From Nocardia rhizosphaerihabitans (lineage in GTDB: Bacteria > Actinomycetota > Actinomycetes > Mycobacteriales > Mycobacteriaceae): DNA of 39,730 bases. Numbering within the stretch: the stretch's first letter is position 1; each line of letters opens with the position of its first letter. The stretch is from assembly GCF_014646295.1 (NCBI RefSeq), contig NZ_BMNE01000005.1, forward strand, positions 1 to 39,730. The letters are read 5' to 3'. Made by a program: the position numbers and the translations under genes. Shown here piece by piece: positions 7,324-15,604 of the stretch. The notes under the pieces were generated by a model. That model searched no databases. It saw only the letters and a list, made by a program, of their open reading frames with translations, and was not told the origin of the DNA.

Positions 7324-7353
7324 GTTGTGCACAACTTAATTGTGGGCTACATT
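7324..7353 (+). promoter_or_regulatory. OhrR-type operator and ohrR promoter
   Basis: A perfect palindrome GTTGTGCACAAC (7324-7335) overlaps a second inverted repeat, CACAA-CTTAA-TTGTG (7330-7344). This AT-rich TTGTG/CACAA pattern is what OhrR-type MarR repressors bind. The same bases make a promoter: TTGTGC (7325-7330), 17-base spacer, TACATT (7348-7353). A start seven bases on falls at the ATG (7360), so the mRNA would be leaderless; no ribosome site is present. A repressor bound here would cover the -35 box and spacer. Confidence 0.7.
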
Positions 7354-7359
7354 ATTCTC

Positions 7360-7791
7360 ATGAGCGACGGACTCACCCTCGACGAGCAGCTGTGTTTCCC
7401 GCTGTACGCGGCTTCGCGGGCGATGACGGCGGTCTATCGCCCGAAGCTGGAACAGCTCGGGCTCACATATCCGCAGTACCTGGTGATGCTCGCGTTGTGG
7501 GAACACGACGTGCGTAGCGTCGGCGAGCTCGGCAGGGCGCTCGAATTGGACTCGGGAACGTTGTCTCCGCTGCTCAAGCGGCTGGAGGCGACCGGGTTCG
7601 TCGAGCGCAGGCGGGCGGCCGAGGACGAACGCCGGGTCGACATCGTGCTCACCGAACACGGACGGTCGCTGCGCGCCGAGGCGTGCCGGATTCCGGCCGA
7701 GATGGCCGAGATCGCGGGACTGTCCGTCGACGAGATCACCGCACTGCGCGGACTACTGCGCAAACTCACCGATTCCCTCACAGAGAAATGA
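7360..7791 (+). CDS. ohrR: OhrR-like MarR-family organic peroxide sensor
   Basis: MarR-type repressor of 143 residues. The peroxide-sensing cysteine is Cys12 in DEQLCFPLYAASRAM, the usual OhrR position. YPQYLVMLALWE, LGRALELDSGTLSPLLKRLE (recognition helix) and RRAAEDERRVDIVLTEHG (wing) complete the winged helix. I see no clear resolving cysteine of the two-Cys type at the C-terminus beyond one at ACRIPAE (about residue 108). ATG 7360 is chosen over the frame-start at 7321, because the operator and promoter occupy 7324-7353. The stop TGA (7789-7791) overlaps an upstream ATG of ohr, so the two genes are one transcript and peroxide oxidation of Cys12 should derepress both. Confidence 0.92.
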   Translation: MSDGLTLDEQLCFPLYAASRAMTAVYRPKLEQLGLTYPQYLVMLALWEHDVRSVGELGRALELDSGTLSPLLKRLEATGFVERRRAAEDERRVDIVLTEHGRSLRAEACRIPAEMAEIAGLSVDEITALRGLLRKLTDSLTEK

Positions 7792-7799
7792 GAGCTCCC

Positions 7800-8222
7800 A
7801 TGCAGGTCCTCTACACCGCCGAAGCCCTGGCCAGCGGCGAAGGCCGCACCGGCACCGCGCGCACCACCGACGGCAAGCTCGACGTCGTGCTCGCCCCGCC
7901 GAAGGAGATGGGCGGCGACGGCGCGGGCACCAACCCCGAGCAGCTGTTCGCGGCCGGTTACGCCGCCTGCTTCCACTCGGCACTGCGCCTGGTCGGCAAG
8001 AAGGCGGGCGCGAACATCGCGGATTCCGCTGTCGGCGCGCAGGTTTCGATCGGCCCGAACGGCAACGGCGGGTTCGAGCTGGCCGTCGCCCTCGAGGTCT
8101 CGCTGCCGCACCTGTCGCGCGAGGACGCGCAGGCGCTGGCCGAGCAGGCGCACCAGGTGTGCCCGTATTCCAACGCCACCCGCGGCAATATCGCGGTCGA
8201 CGTGCAGGTCGCCGAGGACTGA
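7800..8222 (+). CDS. ohr: Organic hydroperoxide resistance protein
   Basis: Thiol peroxidase of the OsmC/Ohr fold, 140 residues, reducing organic hydroperoxides in the cytoplasm. It starts with the typical MQVLYTAEA and has both catalytic cysteines, in YAACFHSAL and HQVCPYSNATRGN. NPEQLFAAGYAACF is the family signature. The in-frame ATG at 7788 overlaps the ohrR stop (ATGA) and would add four residues; 7800 is preferred from family starts. Regulated with ohrR from the operator upstream. A strong hairpin follows the stop. Confidence 0.95.
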   Translation: MQVLYTAEALASGEGRTGTARTTDGKLDVVLAPPKEMGGDGAGTNPEQLFAAGYAACFHSALRLVGKKAGANIADSAVGAQVSIGPNGNGGFELAVALEVSLPHLSREDAQALAEQAHQVCPYSNATRGNIAVDVQVAED

Positions 8223-8234
8223 CTCTCGTCCAGT

Positions 8235-8265
8235 GAATCCCGCCGGTCACGCATCGGCGGGATTC
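8235..8265. terminator. Bidirectional terminator between ohr and the convergent metallohydrolase gene
   Basis: GAATCCCGCCG (8235-8245) and CGGCGGGATTC (8255-8265) form a perfect 11-base-pair stem with a 9-base loop. It lies between convergent genes and can serve both strands. Confidence 0.8.
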
Positions 8266-8286
8266 GCCGCGTCCGGGGAACACGCC

Positions 8287-8814
8287 TCAACCGAAACGGA
8301 CTCCGCAGCCGGCGAACGTCGCCCGGACCAGCAGGGCGGCTTCGGGGCCGATCACGCCGTCGACCACTTCGACATAGCGAGTACAGAATTCGGGGCCGTG
8401 CGCCACTTCGTCGGCGAGTGCGAGGTGGTGGGCGAGTTCGTGCAACACCACCAGCTCGCGCAGCGCCCATGCGGTCGCCCCGGTGTGCAACGGGACGGCC
8501 AGCACCGCGTCGACCGGTTCGTAGTGGGCGGCCGATGCCCCAGCTCGCGCGCGCACCCGGACCGGCGCTGCGGCCCTGTCCCACTGCGCGCGTACCCAAT
8601 TCAGCGCCAGGACCTTGTCGACGTAGGACTGCACCGATTCGACGGAGGCGAAGCGGCGCTCGACGGGCAGCGTGAGCTGCGAACCGTAGACCTCGACGGT
8701 GCGGTGCCCGAACTCCTGCGCCCGGTCGAAGACGCCGCGGACCAGCTGCTCGGCGTCATAGACCTTGGCCCGCTGGGTATCTCGATGTCTCCGCGCATCA
8801 CCCGATGGAATCAT
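8287..8814 (-). CDS. Putative zinc metallohydrolase (TIGR04338-like, HELAHH)
   Basis: Protein of 175 residues with VVLHELAHHLA, a HExxH zinc motif (about residues 125-134), and EVAHGPEFC downstream, where His (in HGPEF) is the probable third ligand. It matches in outline the actinobacterial TIGR04338 metallohydrolase family, whose substrate is unknown. No signal peptide or membrane segment is seen. The start ATG overlaps the stop of the upstream DUF2786 gene (ATGA, 8811-8814), so translation is coupled. That pairing suggests a joint function, not yet known. Confidence 0.8.
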   Translation of the reverse strand: MIPSGDARRHRDTQRAKVYDAEQLVRGVFDRAQEFGHRTVEVYGSQLTLPVERRFASVESVQSYVDKVLALNWVRAQWDRAAAPVRVRARAGASAAHYEPVDAVLAVPLHTGATAWALRELVVLHELAHHLALADEVAHGPEFCTRYVEVVDGVIGPEAALLVRATFAGCGVRFG

Positions 8815-9644
8815 CGGCGCGTGAGCTTTGCCCGCGCGGCGGGTAACTCCGGCGACGTGCCGAGCCTGGCCGTGCGCCCGGCCCGATCACCCGCGCGACG
8901 GGCGGCAGCCGAGTGGCCGGTGGACGTTTGAGGTCCGCGCCAGGTCCCGCGAGCCTCCGAGGTGGCGGTGTAGAAGTCGGTGAGCGCCACTTCTTTGTCG
9001 CGCAGTGCCAGTGCGGTGCCGGTCGACTCGGCAGGCGTCTCCTCAGCCACGACCTCGGCCTTCACCTCCGCCAAGCGCGCGCCGACCCGGGCGGCGAAGG
9101 CCATCTGGAAGTTCAGCCGCGCGGTCACCCCGGCCACCGGCGCTTCGACCTTGCGGCGCACAGTGCGCCCGAAGCGCTTCTCCGCGACGATCTTGACGAC
9201 CGTCGCCTCCCGATACGCGCCGGACTTGATGTAGTGATCCGAGGCACGAACCATCTGGATCAGCAGGCTCGCGTACAGGGCCTCGCAGGCGTCGATGTCG
9301 GCGGCGAAACCGTAGGCGTACACCTGGGCGGAACTACGGGCGACATCGCAGCGCACATCGTTGGCCGTGGCGATCGCGACGAACAGCTGGACGTAGGTGC
9401 GCAGTCCTTTTCGACCGGGTTCGCCGATCGGGATGATCCGCTGCACCGGTGCGGACCTGCGCTCACGGTCGGCGACGTGGGAGCGGGCGACCGCGAGGTC
9501 GATCGAGGATTTCGTCGCCAGCCGCTGGGCCGCGGCGAGAAAAGCCTCTGCCTCGTGCTCGTTGTCGGTGGCCTCGGCCTTGCGCAGCAAACCGCCGATC
9601 CGGGTGAGCATCCGGTCGGGCGTCGACGGCGATGGACTGGTCAC
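8811..9644 (-). CDS. DUF2786-domain protein
   Basis: Protein of 277 residues from the GTG at 9644; the frame is open further upstream but those residues overlap the lpqY leader and look non-coding. An ATG at 9611 is the other candidate. The N-terminal DUF2786 motif is MLTRIGGLLRKAEATDNEHEAEAFLAAAQRLATKSSIDLA in two parts: GGLLRKAEATDNEHEAEAF and RLATKSSIDLAVARSH. The middle (LFVAIATANDVRCDV, ADIDACEALYASLLIQM) is alpha-helical, and KRFGRTVRRK is basic. DUF2786 proteins are of unknown function and occur in phage and host genomes. It is coupled to the metallohydrolase gene. Confidence 0.8.
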   Translation of the reverse strand: MTSPSPSTPDRMLTRIGGLLRKAEATDNEHEAEAFLAAAQRLATKSSIDLAVARSHVADRERRSAPVQRIIPIGEPGRKGLRTYVQLFVAIATANDVRCDVARSSAQVYAYGFAADIDACEALYASLLIQMVRASDHYIKSGAYREATVVKIVAEKRFGRTVRRKVEAPVAGVTARLNFQMAFAARVGARLAEVKAEVVAEETPAESTGTALALRDKEVALTDFYTATSEARGTWRGPQTSTGHSAAARRAGDRAGRTARLGTSPELPAARAKLTRR

Positions 9645-9678
9645 CCCGTCGAGGGTAGGGCACCCCGCCGACAGCGAA

Positions 9679-9765
9679 CTGACGCGAGGACCCGCCACCA
9701 TGTATGTTGCCTTGTGCACCGCACGGGTGTGCTGCTGCTCACGTCTCGACCCTGGAGTGTCTGCG
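9679..9765 (+). promoter_or_regulatory. lpqY promoter and possible leaderless leader-peptide ORF
   Basis: CTGACG (9679-9684), an 18-base spacer and TATGTT (9703-9708) resemble a promoter, with a start near 9714, exactly a GTG. Read from there, the leader encodes MHRTGVLLLTSRPWSVCD and continues out of frame into lpqY until 9854. Its opening resembles the LLLTxR type of actinobacterial leader peptides that I recall from sulfur genes. In the lpqY frame the same bases give VCCCSR. It could be a translation-controlled attenuator, or coincidence. Confidence 0.33.
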
Positions 9766-11043
9766 ATGGCCTTGAAGTTTGTCCCGAGAGCGACGATGGC
9801 TGCTGCCTCGATTGCGTTGCTTACCGCATCGTTCGCCAGTGCCTGCTCCAGTGACAACGGAGGCAACGCGCTCGACCAGAACCTGACGGGCCGCGGCCCG
9901 ATCACCTACGTCGAAGGTAAGGACACCACCGAGACCGGGGTGGTCAAGCAGCTCATCGACCGGTGGAACGCCGCGCACCCGAACGAGCAGGTGACGTTCA
10001 AGGAGCAGTCGGCCGACGCCAACCAGCAGCACGACGACCTCGCCGAGCACTTCCGCGCCAAGCAGGACGGCTACGACGTCGTCGCCCTCGATGTGCCGTG
10101 GACCGCGGAATTCGCCGCGAAGGGCTGGATCCAGCCGCTCAAGGACACCTTCGCCATCGACACCGCGCCGCTGCTCGCGCCGACCGTCGCCAGCGCCACC
10201 TACAACGGCACCCTGTACGCGGCCCCGCGCAACACCAACGGCGGCCTGCTGTACTACCGCAAGGACCTGGTCCCCAACCCGCCGCGGACCTGGACCGAGA
10301 TGCTCGGTCAGTGCCAGATCGCGCGCGACAACAACATCGGCTGCTACGCCGGTCAGCTCGCCCCCTACGAGGGCCTGACCGTGAACACCTCCGAGGTCAT
10401 CAACGCCTTCGGCGGCAGCTTCGTCGGCGCCGACGGCAAGACCCCGACCGTGAACAGCCCGGAGTCGAAGGCGGGCCTGAAGGTCCTCGTCGACGCCTAC
10501 AAGAACGGTGACATCCCCAAGGAAGCGATCACCTTCAAGGAAGGCGAGAGCGCCAGCGCGTTCGAGTCCGGCAAGCTGCTGTTCCTGCGCAACTGGCCGT
10601 ACCTGTACGCCCAGGCCAACGCCGACACCTCCTCGGTGAAGGACAAGTTCGGCGTCGCCCCGCTGCCGGGCAACACCGGCATCGGCGCTTCGACCCTGGG
10701 TGGCTACAACGCCGCGATCAGCGCGTTCTCCAAGAACAAGGCCACCGCGGCCGATTTCGTGCGCTACCTGATCAGCGAAGAGGCCCAGCAGATCATCGCC
10801 TCGGGCGCGCTGCCCTCGGTGCGCGCCTCGCTCTACGACGACCCTGCCCTGATCGCGAAGATGCCGTACCTGCCCGCGCTGAAGGAATCCATCGCCAGCG
10901 CCGTGCCGCGTCCGGTCACCCCGTTCTATCCCGCGGTGTCGAAGGCCATCCAGGACAACGCCTATGCTGCTCTGAACGGCACGAAGTCCGTCGACGACGC
11001 CGTCGCCGGCATGCAAAAGGGCATCGAGACCGCCGGTTCGTAG
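9766..11043 (+). CDS. lpqY: LpqY-like trehalose/sugar-binding lipoprotein
   Basis: Periplasmic solute-binding protein of family 1, 425 residues, for an ABC importer. The signal sequence (1-26) ends in ASFASAC, a weak lipobox with Cys27 as lipid anchor. ALDVPWTAEFAAKGWIQPL and LYAAPRNTNGGLLYYRKDLV correspond closely to mycobacterial LpqY (ALDVVWTAEF..., [20 protein letters not shown] from memory), which binds trehalose. LRNWPYLYAQANAD and LGGYNAAIS are typical of the fold. The ATG follows GGAG (9754-9757) at 8 bases. The sugA gene starts 45 bases downstream. Trehalose as ligand is inference; a maltose-type sugar is possible. Confidence 0.85.
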   Translation: MALKFVPRATMAAASIALLTASFASACSSDNGGNALDQNLTGRGPITYVEGKDTTETGVVKQLIDRWNAAHPNEQVTFKEQSADANQQHDDLAEHFRAKQDGYDVVALDVPWTAEFAAKGWIQPLKDTFAIDTAPLLAPTVASATYNGTLYAAPRNTNGGLLYYRKDLVPNPPRTWTEMLGQCQIARDNNIGCYAGQLAPYEGLTVNTSEVINAFGGSFVGADGKTPTVNSPESKAGLKVLVDAYKNGDIPKEAITFKEGESASAFESGKLLFLRNWPYLYAQANADTSSVKDKFGVAPLPGNTGIGASTLGGYNAAISAFSKNKATAADFVRYLISEEAQQIIASGALPSVRASLYDDPALIAKMPYLPALKESIASAVPRPVTPFYPAVSKAIQDNAYAALNGTKSVDDAVAGMQKGIETAGS

Positions 11044-11088
11044 CGGAGCGCGCAGCGGACCCGACCAGACCGTAGGAGAGTAGTAACG

Positions 11089-12066
11089 GTGTCGGATCCT
11101 TCGGGAGCCAAGCAGCGCGGGCTAGCGCTGGAACTGCGACGATCCGGCAAGGCGTGGCTCTTCGTCACACCGGTGCTCGTCGCGCTGGCCGTGGTCATCG
11201 GATATCCGGTGGTCCAGGCGATCATCATGTCCTTCCAGAAGGACTCGGGGATCGACCCGGCCACCGGCATGTTCGTCGAGGGCGGCAGCGCCGGGCTGAG
11301 CAACTACACGCACTGGCTGCTGCAGCAGTGCAACTCGATCGGCGGCGTCGTCGCGTGCCCCACCGGCACGCTCGGCTCCCAGTTCTGGTCAGCGGTCGGG
11401 GTCACCCTGTTCTTCACGGTGGTGATGGTGTCGCTCGAGGCCCTGCTCGGGCTCGGCATGGCGATCGTGATGGGCAAGACCTTCCGCGGCCGTGCGCTGT
11501 TGCGCGCCGCCGTGCTGATCCCGTGGGCGATTCCTACCGCCGTCACCGCGCGGTTGTGGGAGTTCATGTTCCAGTACGACGGTGTCGTGAACCGGGTGCT
11601 CGGCACGCACATCCTGTGGACCTCGGATATGTGGGCGTCGCGGTTCGCGGTGATCGTGGCCGACGTGTGGAAGACGACCCCGTTCATGGCACTGCTGATT
11701 CTGGCTGGGCTGCAAGTGATTCCGGCCGATGTGTACGAGGCTGCCAAGGTCGACGGAGCGTCGGCGTGGCAGCGGTTCGTGCACATCACGTTGCCGCTGC
11801 TCAAGCCCGCTCTGCTGGTAGCAGTCCTGTTCCGCACCATGGATACGCTGCGCATCTACGACCTGCCCGCGATCATGACGCTGGGCAACCCCTCGACGAA
11901 CACCCTGTCGATCCTGGTGGTCGAGCAGGTGCGCCAGGGCCCCAACAGCGCCGCAGCGCTCTCGACGATCACCTTCCTGCTCGTCTTCGCGATCGCGTTC
12001 GTGCTGGTGAAGGTGCTGGGCGCCAACGCCGTTCGCACGCAGGAAGAACAGCGGAAGGCGAACTGA
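11089..12066 (+). CDS. sugA: ABC sugar transporter permease, SugA type
   Basis: Inner-membrane permease of 325 residues with about six membrane helices, the first at about 22-44. A periplasmic insert with two cysteines (CNSIGGVVAC, 81-90) follows. The EAA loop that docks on the ATPase is YEAAKVDGASAWQRFVHITL (216-235), intact with its Gly223. The GTG start follows TAGGAGAG. Its stop overlaps the sugB start by one base (TGATG), so the two permeases are coupled. Confidence 0.88.
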   Translation: MSDPSGAKQRGLALELRRSGKAWLFVTPVLVALAVVIGYPVVQAIIMSFQKDSGIDPATGMFVEGGSAGLSNYTHWLLQQCNSIGGVVACPTGTLGSQFWSAVGVTLFFTVVMVSLEALLGLGMAIVMGKTFRGRALLRAAVLIPWAIPTAVTARLWEFMFQYDGVVNRVLGTHILWTSDMWASRFAVIVADVWKTTPFMALLILAGLQVIPADVYEAAKVDGASAWQRFVHITLPLLKPALLVAVLFRTMDTLRIYDLPAIMTLGNPSTNTLSILVVEQVRQGPNSAAALSTITFLLVFAIAFVLVKVLGANAVRTQEEQRKAN

Positions 12067-12965
12067 TGAGCATCTCGATGACGAAAGAGGCGCCCGTCGA
12101 GCGCGAAGAGGCGCCGGTGCAGCCGGTGTCGTGGCGCAAGCGGATCGGCACCGTGCGGATGTACCTCGGTGTGCTGATCGTGCTGGTGTGGGGTCTCGGC
12201 CCGTTCTACTGGATGACGGTCGTCGCGTTCCGCGATCAGGCCTACACCTTCGACAGCACGCCGTGGCCCACCCACGTGACGCTGGACAACTTCCGCAACG
12301 CCTTCGACACCAGTCGCGGCAACAACTTCGGCCAGGCGCTGCTCAACAGCGTGATCATCGGTTCGGTGACCACCGCGGTCGCGCTGACGCTCGGCGTGCT
12401 CGCCGCGTACGCGCTGGCCCGGATGGCGTTCGCGGGCAAGTACCTGATCTCGGGGCTGATCCTGTCGGCCTCGATGTTCCCCGCGGTCGTGCTGGTGACG
12501 CCGCTGTTCCAGCTGTTCACCGATCTGGGCTGGATCGGCGAGTACCAGGCGATGATCATCCCGAACATCTCCTTCGTGCTGCCGATGACGGTCTACATCC
12601 TGGCGTCGTTCTTCGCCGAACTGCCCTGGGAGCTGGAAGAGGCCGCGCGCATCGACGGCGCGACCAAGGCGCAGGCGTTCCGGCTGATCATGCTGCCGCT
12701 GGCGGCGCCCGCGGTGTTCACCACCGCGATCCTGGCGTTCATCGCCTCGATCAACGAGTACCTGCTCGCCCGGCTGCTGTCGGGGGAGACGACCAGGCCG
12801 GTCACGGTCGCGATCGCCCAGTTCTCCGGCAACGATCCGCTGGTGCAGCCGTACGCGGCGATCATGGCGGCGGGCGTGATCGTCACGGTGCCGCTGGTGA
12901 TCATGGTGCTGGTGTTCCAGCGCCGCATCATCTCCGGTCTGACCGCCGGTGGTGTGAAGAGCTGA
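12066..12965 (+). CDS. sugB: ABC sugar transporter permease, SugB type
   Basis: Second permease, 299 residues, with a cytoplasmic N-terminus (1-30) and six predicted helices. The EAA loop is LEEAARIDGATKAQAFRLIM (190-209). SINEYLLARLLSG and TVAIAQFSG are typical of MalG-type proteins. Coupled to sugA by overlap. In mycobacteria the ATPase gene sugC follows; here a terminator hairpin and then a penicillin-binding protein gene follow, so the ATPase must be supplied from elsewhere. Confidence 0.88.
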   Translation: MSISMTKEAPVEREEAPVQPVSWRKRIGTVRMYLGVLIVLVWGLGPFYWMTVVAFRDQAYTFDSTPWPTHVTLDNFRNAFDTSRGNNFGQALLNSVIIGSVTTAVALTLGVLAAYALARMAFAGKYLISGLILSASMFPAVVLVTPLFQLFTDLGWIGEYQAMIIPNISFVLPMTVYILASFFAELPWELEEAARIDGATKAQAFRLIMLPLAAPAVFTTAILAFIASINEYLLARLLSGETTRPVTVAIAQFSGNDPLVQPYAAIMAAGVIVTVPLVIMVLVFQRRIISGLTAGGVKS

Positions 12966-12972
12966 TCGGTGC

Positions 12973-12994
12973 GGGGCGGCGCGTTCGCCGCCCC
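12973..12994 (+). terminator. Terminator after the lpqY-sugAB operon
   Basis: GGGGCGGCG (12973-12981) and CGCCGCCCC (12986-12994) form a 9-base-pair stem with loop CGTT, eight bases after the sugB stop. It marks the operon end and rules out a closely linked sugC on this transcript. Confidence 0.72.
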
Positions 12995-13030
12995 CACGCG
13001 CTCCTCCCGGGTTCCGCGGTCCCCGGCGGG

Positions 13031-13036
13031 TAGAGT
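13031..13036 (+). promoter_or_regulatory. Possible -10 box for the penicillin-binding protein gene
   Basis: TAGAGT at 13031-13036 fits the actinobacterial housekeeping -10 pattern and lies between the operon terminator and the gene. No good -35 is seen. The leader would be about 55 bases. Confidence 0.3.
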
Positions 13037-13097
13037 CACCTGTCGATGTGCACGTGGGTGCAGGTGAGTTCTTCCGTCGCTCCGGAAGGAGATGGTC

Positions 13098-15401
13098 GTG
13101 GCCTCCGAGGGTGGGCGCCGGCGTTCCGATGCGGATGCGCCGTACACCTCGATCGCCGGATTCAAGGACCCGCTGGCCCGTGAGCAGCCACGCAAAGGCG
13201 CCGCGCGGCGCGCACAGGCCGCACGCCTGGCCGACGACGAAACCCGTACCCCACGCACCAGGGGCCAGAAGATCCGGCGGCTGATCACGGCGCTGTTCGT
13301 GATCTTCGTCTGCCTGCCGACGCTGCTGTTCGTCGCGATCTACTGGAGTTCGGAGATCCCCGAGCCCGCCGAGGTCGCCGTCGAACAGCCCGCCACCGTG
13401 CTGGCCTCCGACGGCACCACGGTGCTGACGAAATTCATTCCGCCGCGAGGCAATCGGATCCCGATCCCGCTGACCGACGTGCCGATGCCGGTGCGCGATG
13501 CCGTGCTGGCCGCCGAGGACCGCAATTTCTACACCAACCCCGGCTATTCGACGAGCGGGTTCCTGCGGGCCGCCCGCGACAATCTGCTCGGCAACGACAA
13601 TGCCGGCGGCGGTTCGACGATCACCCAGCAGTACGTGAAGAACGCCTTCCTCAGCTCCGAGCGCACCGTCACCCGCAAGATGCGCGAGCTGATCATCGCG
13701 GCGAAGATGGCGCGGCAGTGGAGCAAGGACGAGATTCTGGCCGCCTACCTCAACACGATCTACTACGGGCGCGGGGCATACGGCATGGCCGCCGCGGCCA
13801 AGGCGTATTTCGACAAGCCGGTGCCGGAGCTGACCCTGGCCGAAGGGGCCGTGCTCGCCGCGGTGATCCGCTCGCCTTCGGTGCTCGATCCGGAAAACCA
13901 CCTCGACCAGCTGAAAGCGCGCTGGCAGTACGTGCTCGACGGCATGGTCGAGATGAAGGTGCTCGCCCCCGGCGACCGTGACGCGACGGTGTTCCCGCCG
14001 ATCATCCCGCTCGCCGACATCCCGGCCGAACCGGTGGCGCTCGGGCCCGAAGGCCACATTCGCACCCAGGTGTTGCGCGAGCTGCGCGCCGCAGGCCTCA
14101 GCGACGCCGAGATCAACACGGGCGCACTGCAGATCACCACGACCATCGATCCCGTAGCGCAGGCGGGCGCTGTCGACACGGTGCGTCAGCGGCTGGAGTG
14201 GCAGCCGCCGGAACTGCGCGCCGCGGTGGTCTCGATCGATCCGCGCAGCGGTGCGGTGCGCGCCTACTACGGCGGCGAGGACGGCACCGGTTTCGATTTC
14301 GCGCAGGCCCCGCTGCAAACCGGTTCGTCGTTCAAGGTTTTCGCGCTCGTCGCGGCCCAGCGGCAGGGCATCCCGACGACCAGGGCGATCGACAGTTCGC
14401 CGGTGGTCGACCGAGGCACCACGATCACCAATGTCGAGGGCGATTCCTGCGGGCGCTGCGCGCTCACCGAGGCGCTCAAACGCTCACTGAACACCAGCTT
14501 CTACCGCCTCACCATGACGATGGCCGACGGCCCGCGCTCGGTCGCCGAGGCCGCGCACCTGGCAGGCATCCCCGAGTACATCCCCGGTCTGGAAGACCGA
14601 ACCCTCACCGAAGCAGGCGATCCCCCGCTCAACGGGATCGTGCTCGGGCAGTACCTGGTGCGCCCGCTCGACATGGCCTCGGCGTACGCGACCCTGGCCG
14701 CGTCCGGCGTCTACCACCAGCCGTACTTCGTGCAGCGGGTGAGCACCGGCGACGGGCGGGTGCTGCTCGACCGCGGCGCACCGGATAACCTTGTGGGCGT
14801 TCAGCTTCCGGAGCCGGAGCAGCGGATCATCGCGAGCATCGCCGACGCGACCACCCAGGCGATGCTGCCGATCGCCAACTACTCCAACGGGCACGGGCTG
14901 GCCGAGGGCAGGCCGTCGGCGGCCAAGACCGGCACCACCCAGCTCGGCGAAACCAAGGACAACAAGGACGCCTGGATGATCGGCTACACGCCGTCGCTGT
15001 CGACAGCGGTGTGGGTCGGCACCGAGCACCCCCAGCCGTTGCGCAGCGGGCGCGGCGGCGCGATCTGGGGATCCGGTCTGCCCTCCGACATCTGGAAGCA
15101 GGTGATGGACACCGCGCTGGCGGGTACGCCGGTCGAGCAGTTCCCCACGCCCGCACTGCCCGGCCGCGGCGGTTCGCTGGTGCCTGCCCCCGCCCCCGCC
15201 GCGCCGGGTGGCGGCAGTCCCTACGACATCCTCAACCCGCCGACGAACGCGCCGCGCAACCCGGTGCCGGAGCTCATCACCCCGCCGACCACCACCCCGT
15301 CACGCAATCCGGCGCCGCTGATCATCATCCCGCCGGCGCCGCGCCCCTCCTCCGCGCCCGGCGAATTGTTCCCCGGACTCGGCGGCGACGGCGGTGGATA
15401 G
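13098..15401 (+). CDS. Bifunctional class A penicillin-binding protein (PonA1 paralogue)
   Basis: Peptidoglycan synthase of 767 residues. A basic cytoplasmic tail (about 1-60) precedes one membrane helix (62-82). The glycosyltransferase (GT51) domain has AAEDRNFYTNPG (Glu about 140) and GGGSTITQQYVKN (170-182). The transpeptidase has SSFK (Ser410/Lys413), SLN (463-465) and KTG (610-612). The tail after 690 is rich in Pro, Ala and Gly without PASTA repeats. GTG 13098 is chosen because GGAAGGAG (13084-13091) then lies six bases away; ATG 13092 would touch it. It closely resembles the ponA1 product encoded 7.8 kb downstream, including DSCGRC before the SxN motif, but has a much shorter tail. Confidence 0.93.
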   Translation: MASEGGRRRSDADAPYTSIAGFKDPLAREQPRKGAARRAQAARLADDETRTPRTRGQKIRRLITALFVIFVCLPTLLFVAIYWSSEIPEPAEVAVEQPATVLASDGTTVLTKFIPPRGNRIPIPLTDVPMPVRDAVLAAEDRNFYTNPGYSTSGFLRAARDNLLGNDNAGGGSTITQQYVKNAFLSSERTVTRKMRELIIAAKMARQWSKDEILAAYLNTIYYGRGAYGMAAAAKAYFDKPVPELTLAEGAVLAAVIRSPSVLDPENHLDQLKARWQYVLDGMVEMKVLAPGDRDATVFPPIIPLADIPAEPVALGPEGHIRTQVLRELRAAGLSDAEINTGALQITTTIDPVAQAGAVDTVRQRLEWQPPELRAAVVSIDPRSGAVRAYYGGEDGTGFDFAQAPLQTGSSFKVFALVAAQRQGIPTTRAIDSSPVVDRGTTITNVEGDSCGRCALTEALKRSLNTSFYRLTMTMADGPRSVAEAAHLAGIPEYIPGLEDRTLTEAGDPPLNGIVLGQYLVRPLDMASAYATLAASGVYHQPYFVQRVSTGDGRVLLDRGAPDNLVGVQLPEPEQRIIASIADATTQAMLPIANYSNGHGLAEGRPSAAKTGTTQLGETKDNKDAWMIGYTPSLSTAVWVGTEHPQPLRSGRGGAIWGSGLPSDIWKQVMDTALAGTPVEQFPTPALPGRGGSLVPAPAPAAPGGGSPYDILNPPTNAPRNPVPELITPPTTTPSRNPAPLIIIPPAPRPSSAPGELFPGLGGDGGG

Positions 15402-15604
15402 ATCACGGATTGGCCACCCGGACCCCACACCCCCGCGGACATGGCAACATCGTTGGCCAGAGCGCGAACCAGCCCGACCAGTCGGCATCGCCGGTTTGCC
15501 GCGACGCGACGACGCGTCGAACGATCCCGGCGCGAAACCTGTCATATCGATGCGGGAAGATATGCGCTCGAGCGACGACGAGACTAGACATAGGGGCTAC
15601 GCAG

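Noticed and set aside
9397..9765. N-terminal extension of lpqY in the same frame
   Set aside because: The signal peptide and lipobox fit only the ATG at 9766, which has its own ribosome site; the upstream codons overlap the promoter and the divergent DUF2786 gene.
11154..12965. 603-codon frame suggesting a SugA-SugB fusion
   Set aside because: Its first 300 codons read sugA in the wrong frame. The true sugB starts at the overlapping ATG at 12066.
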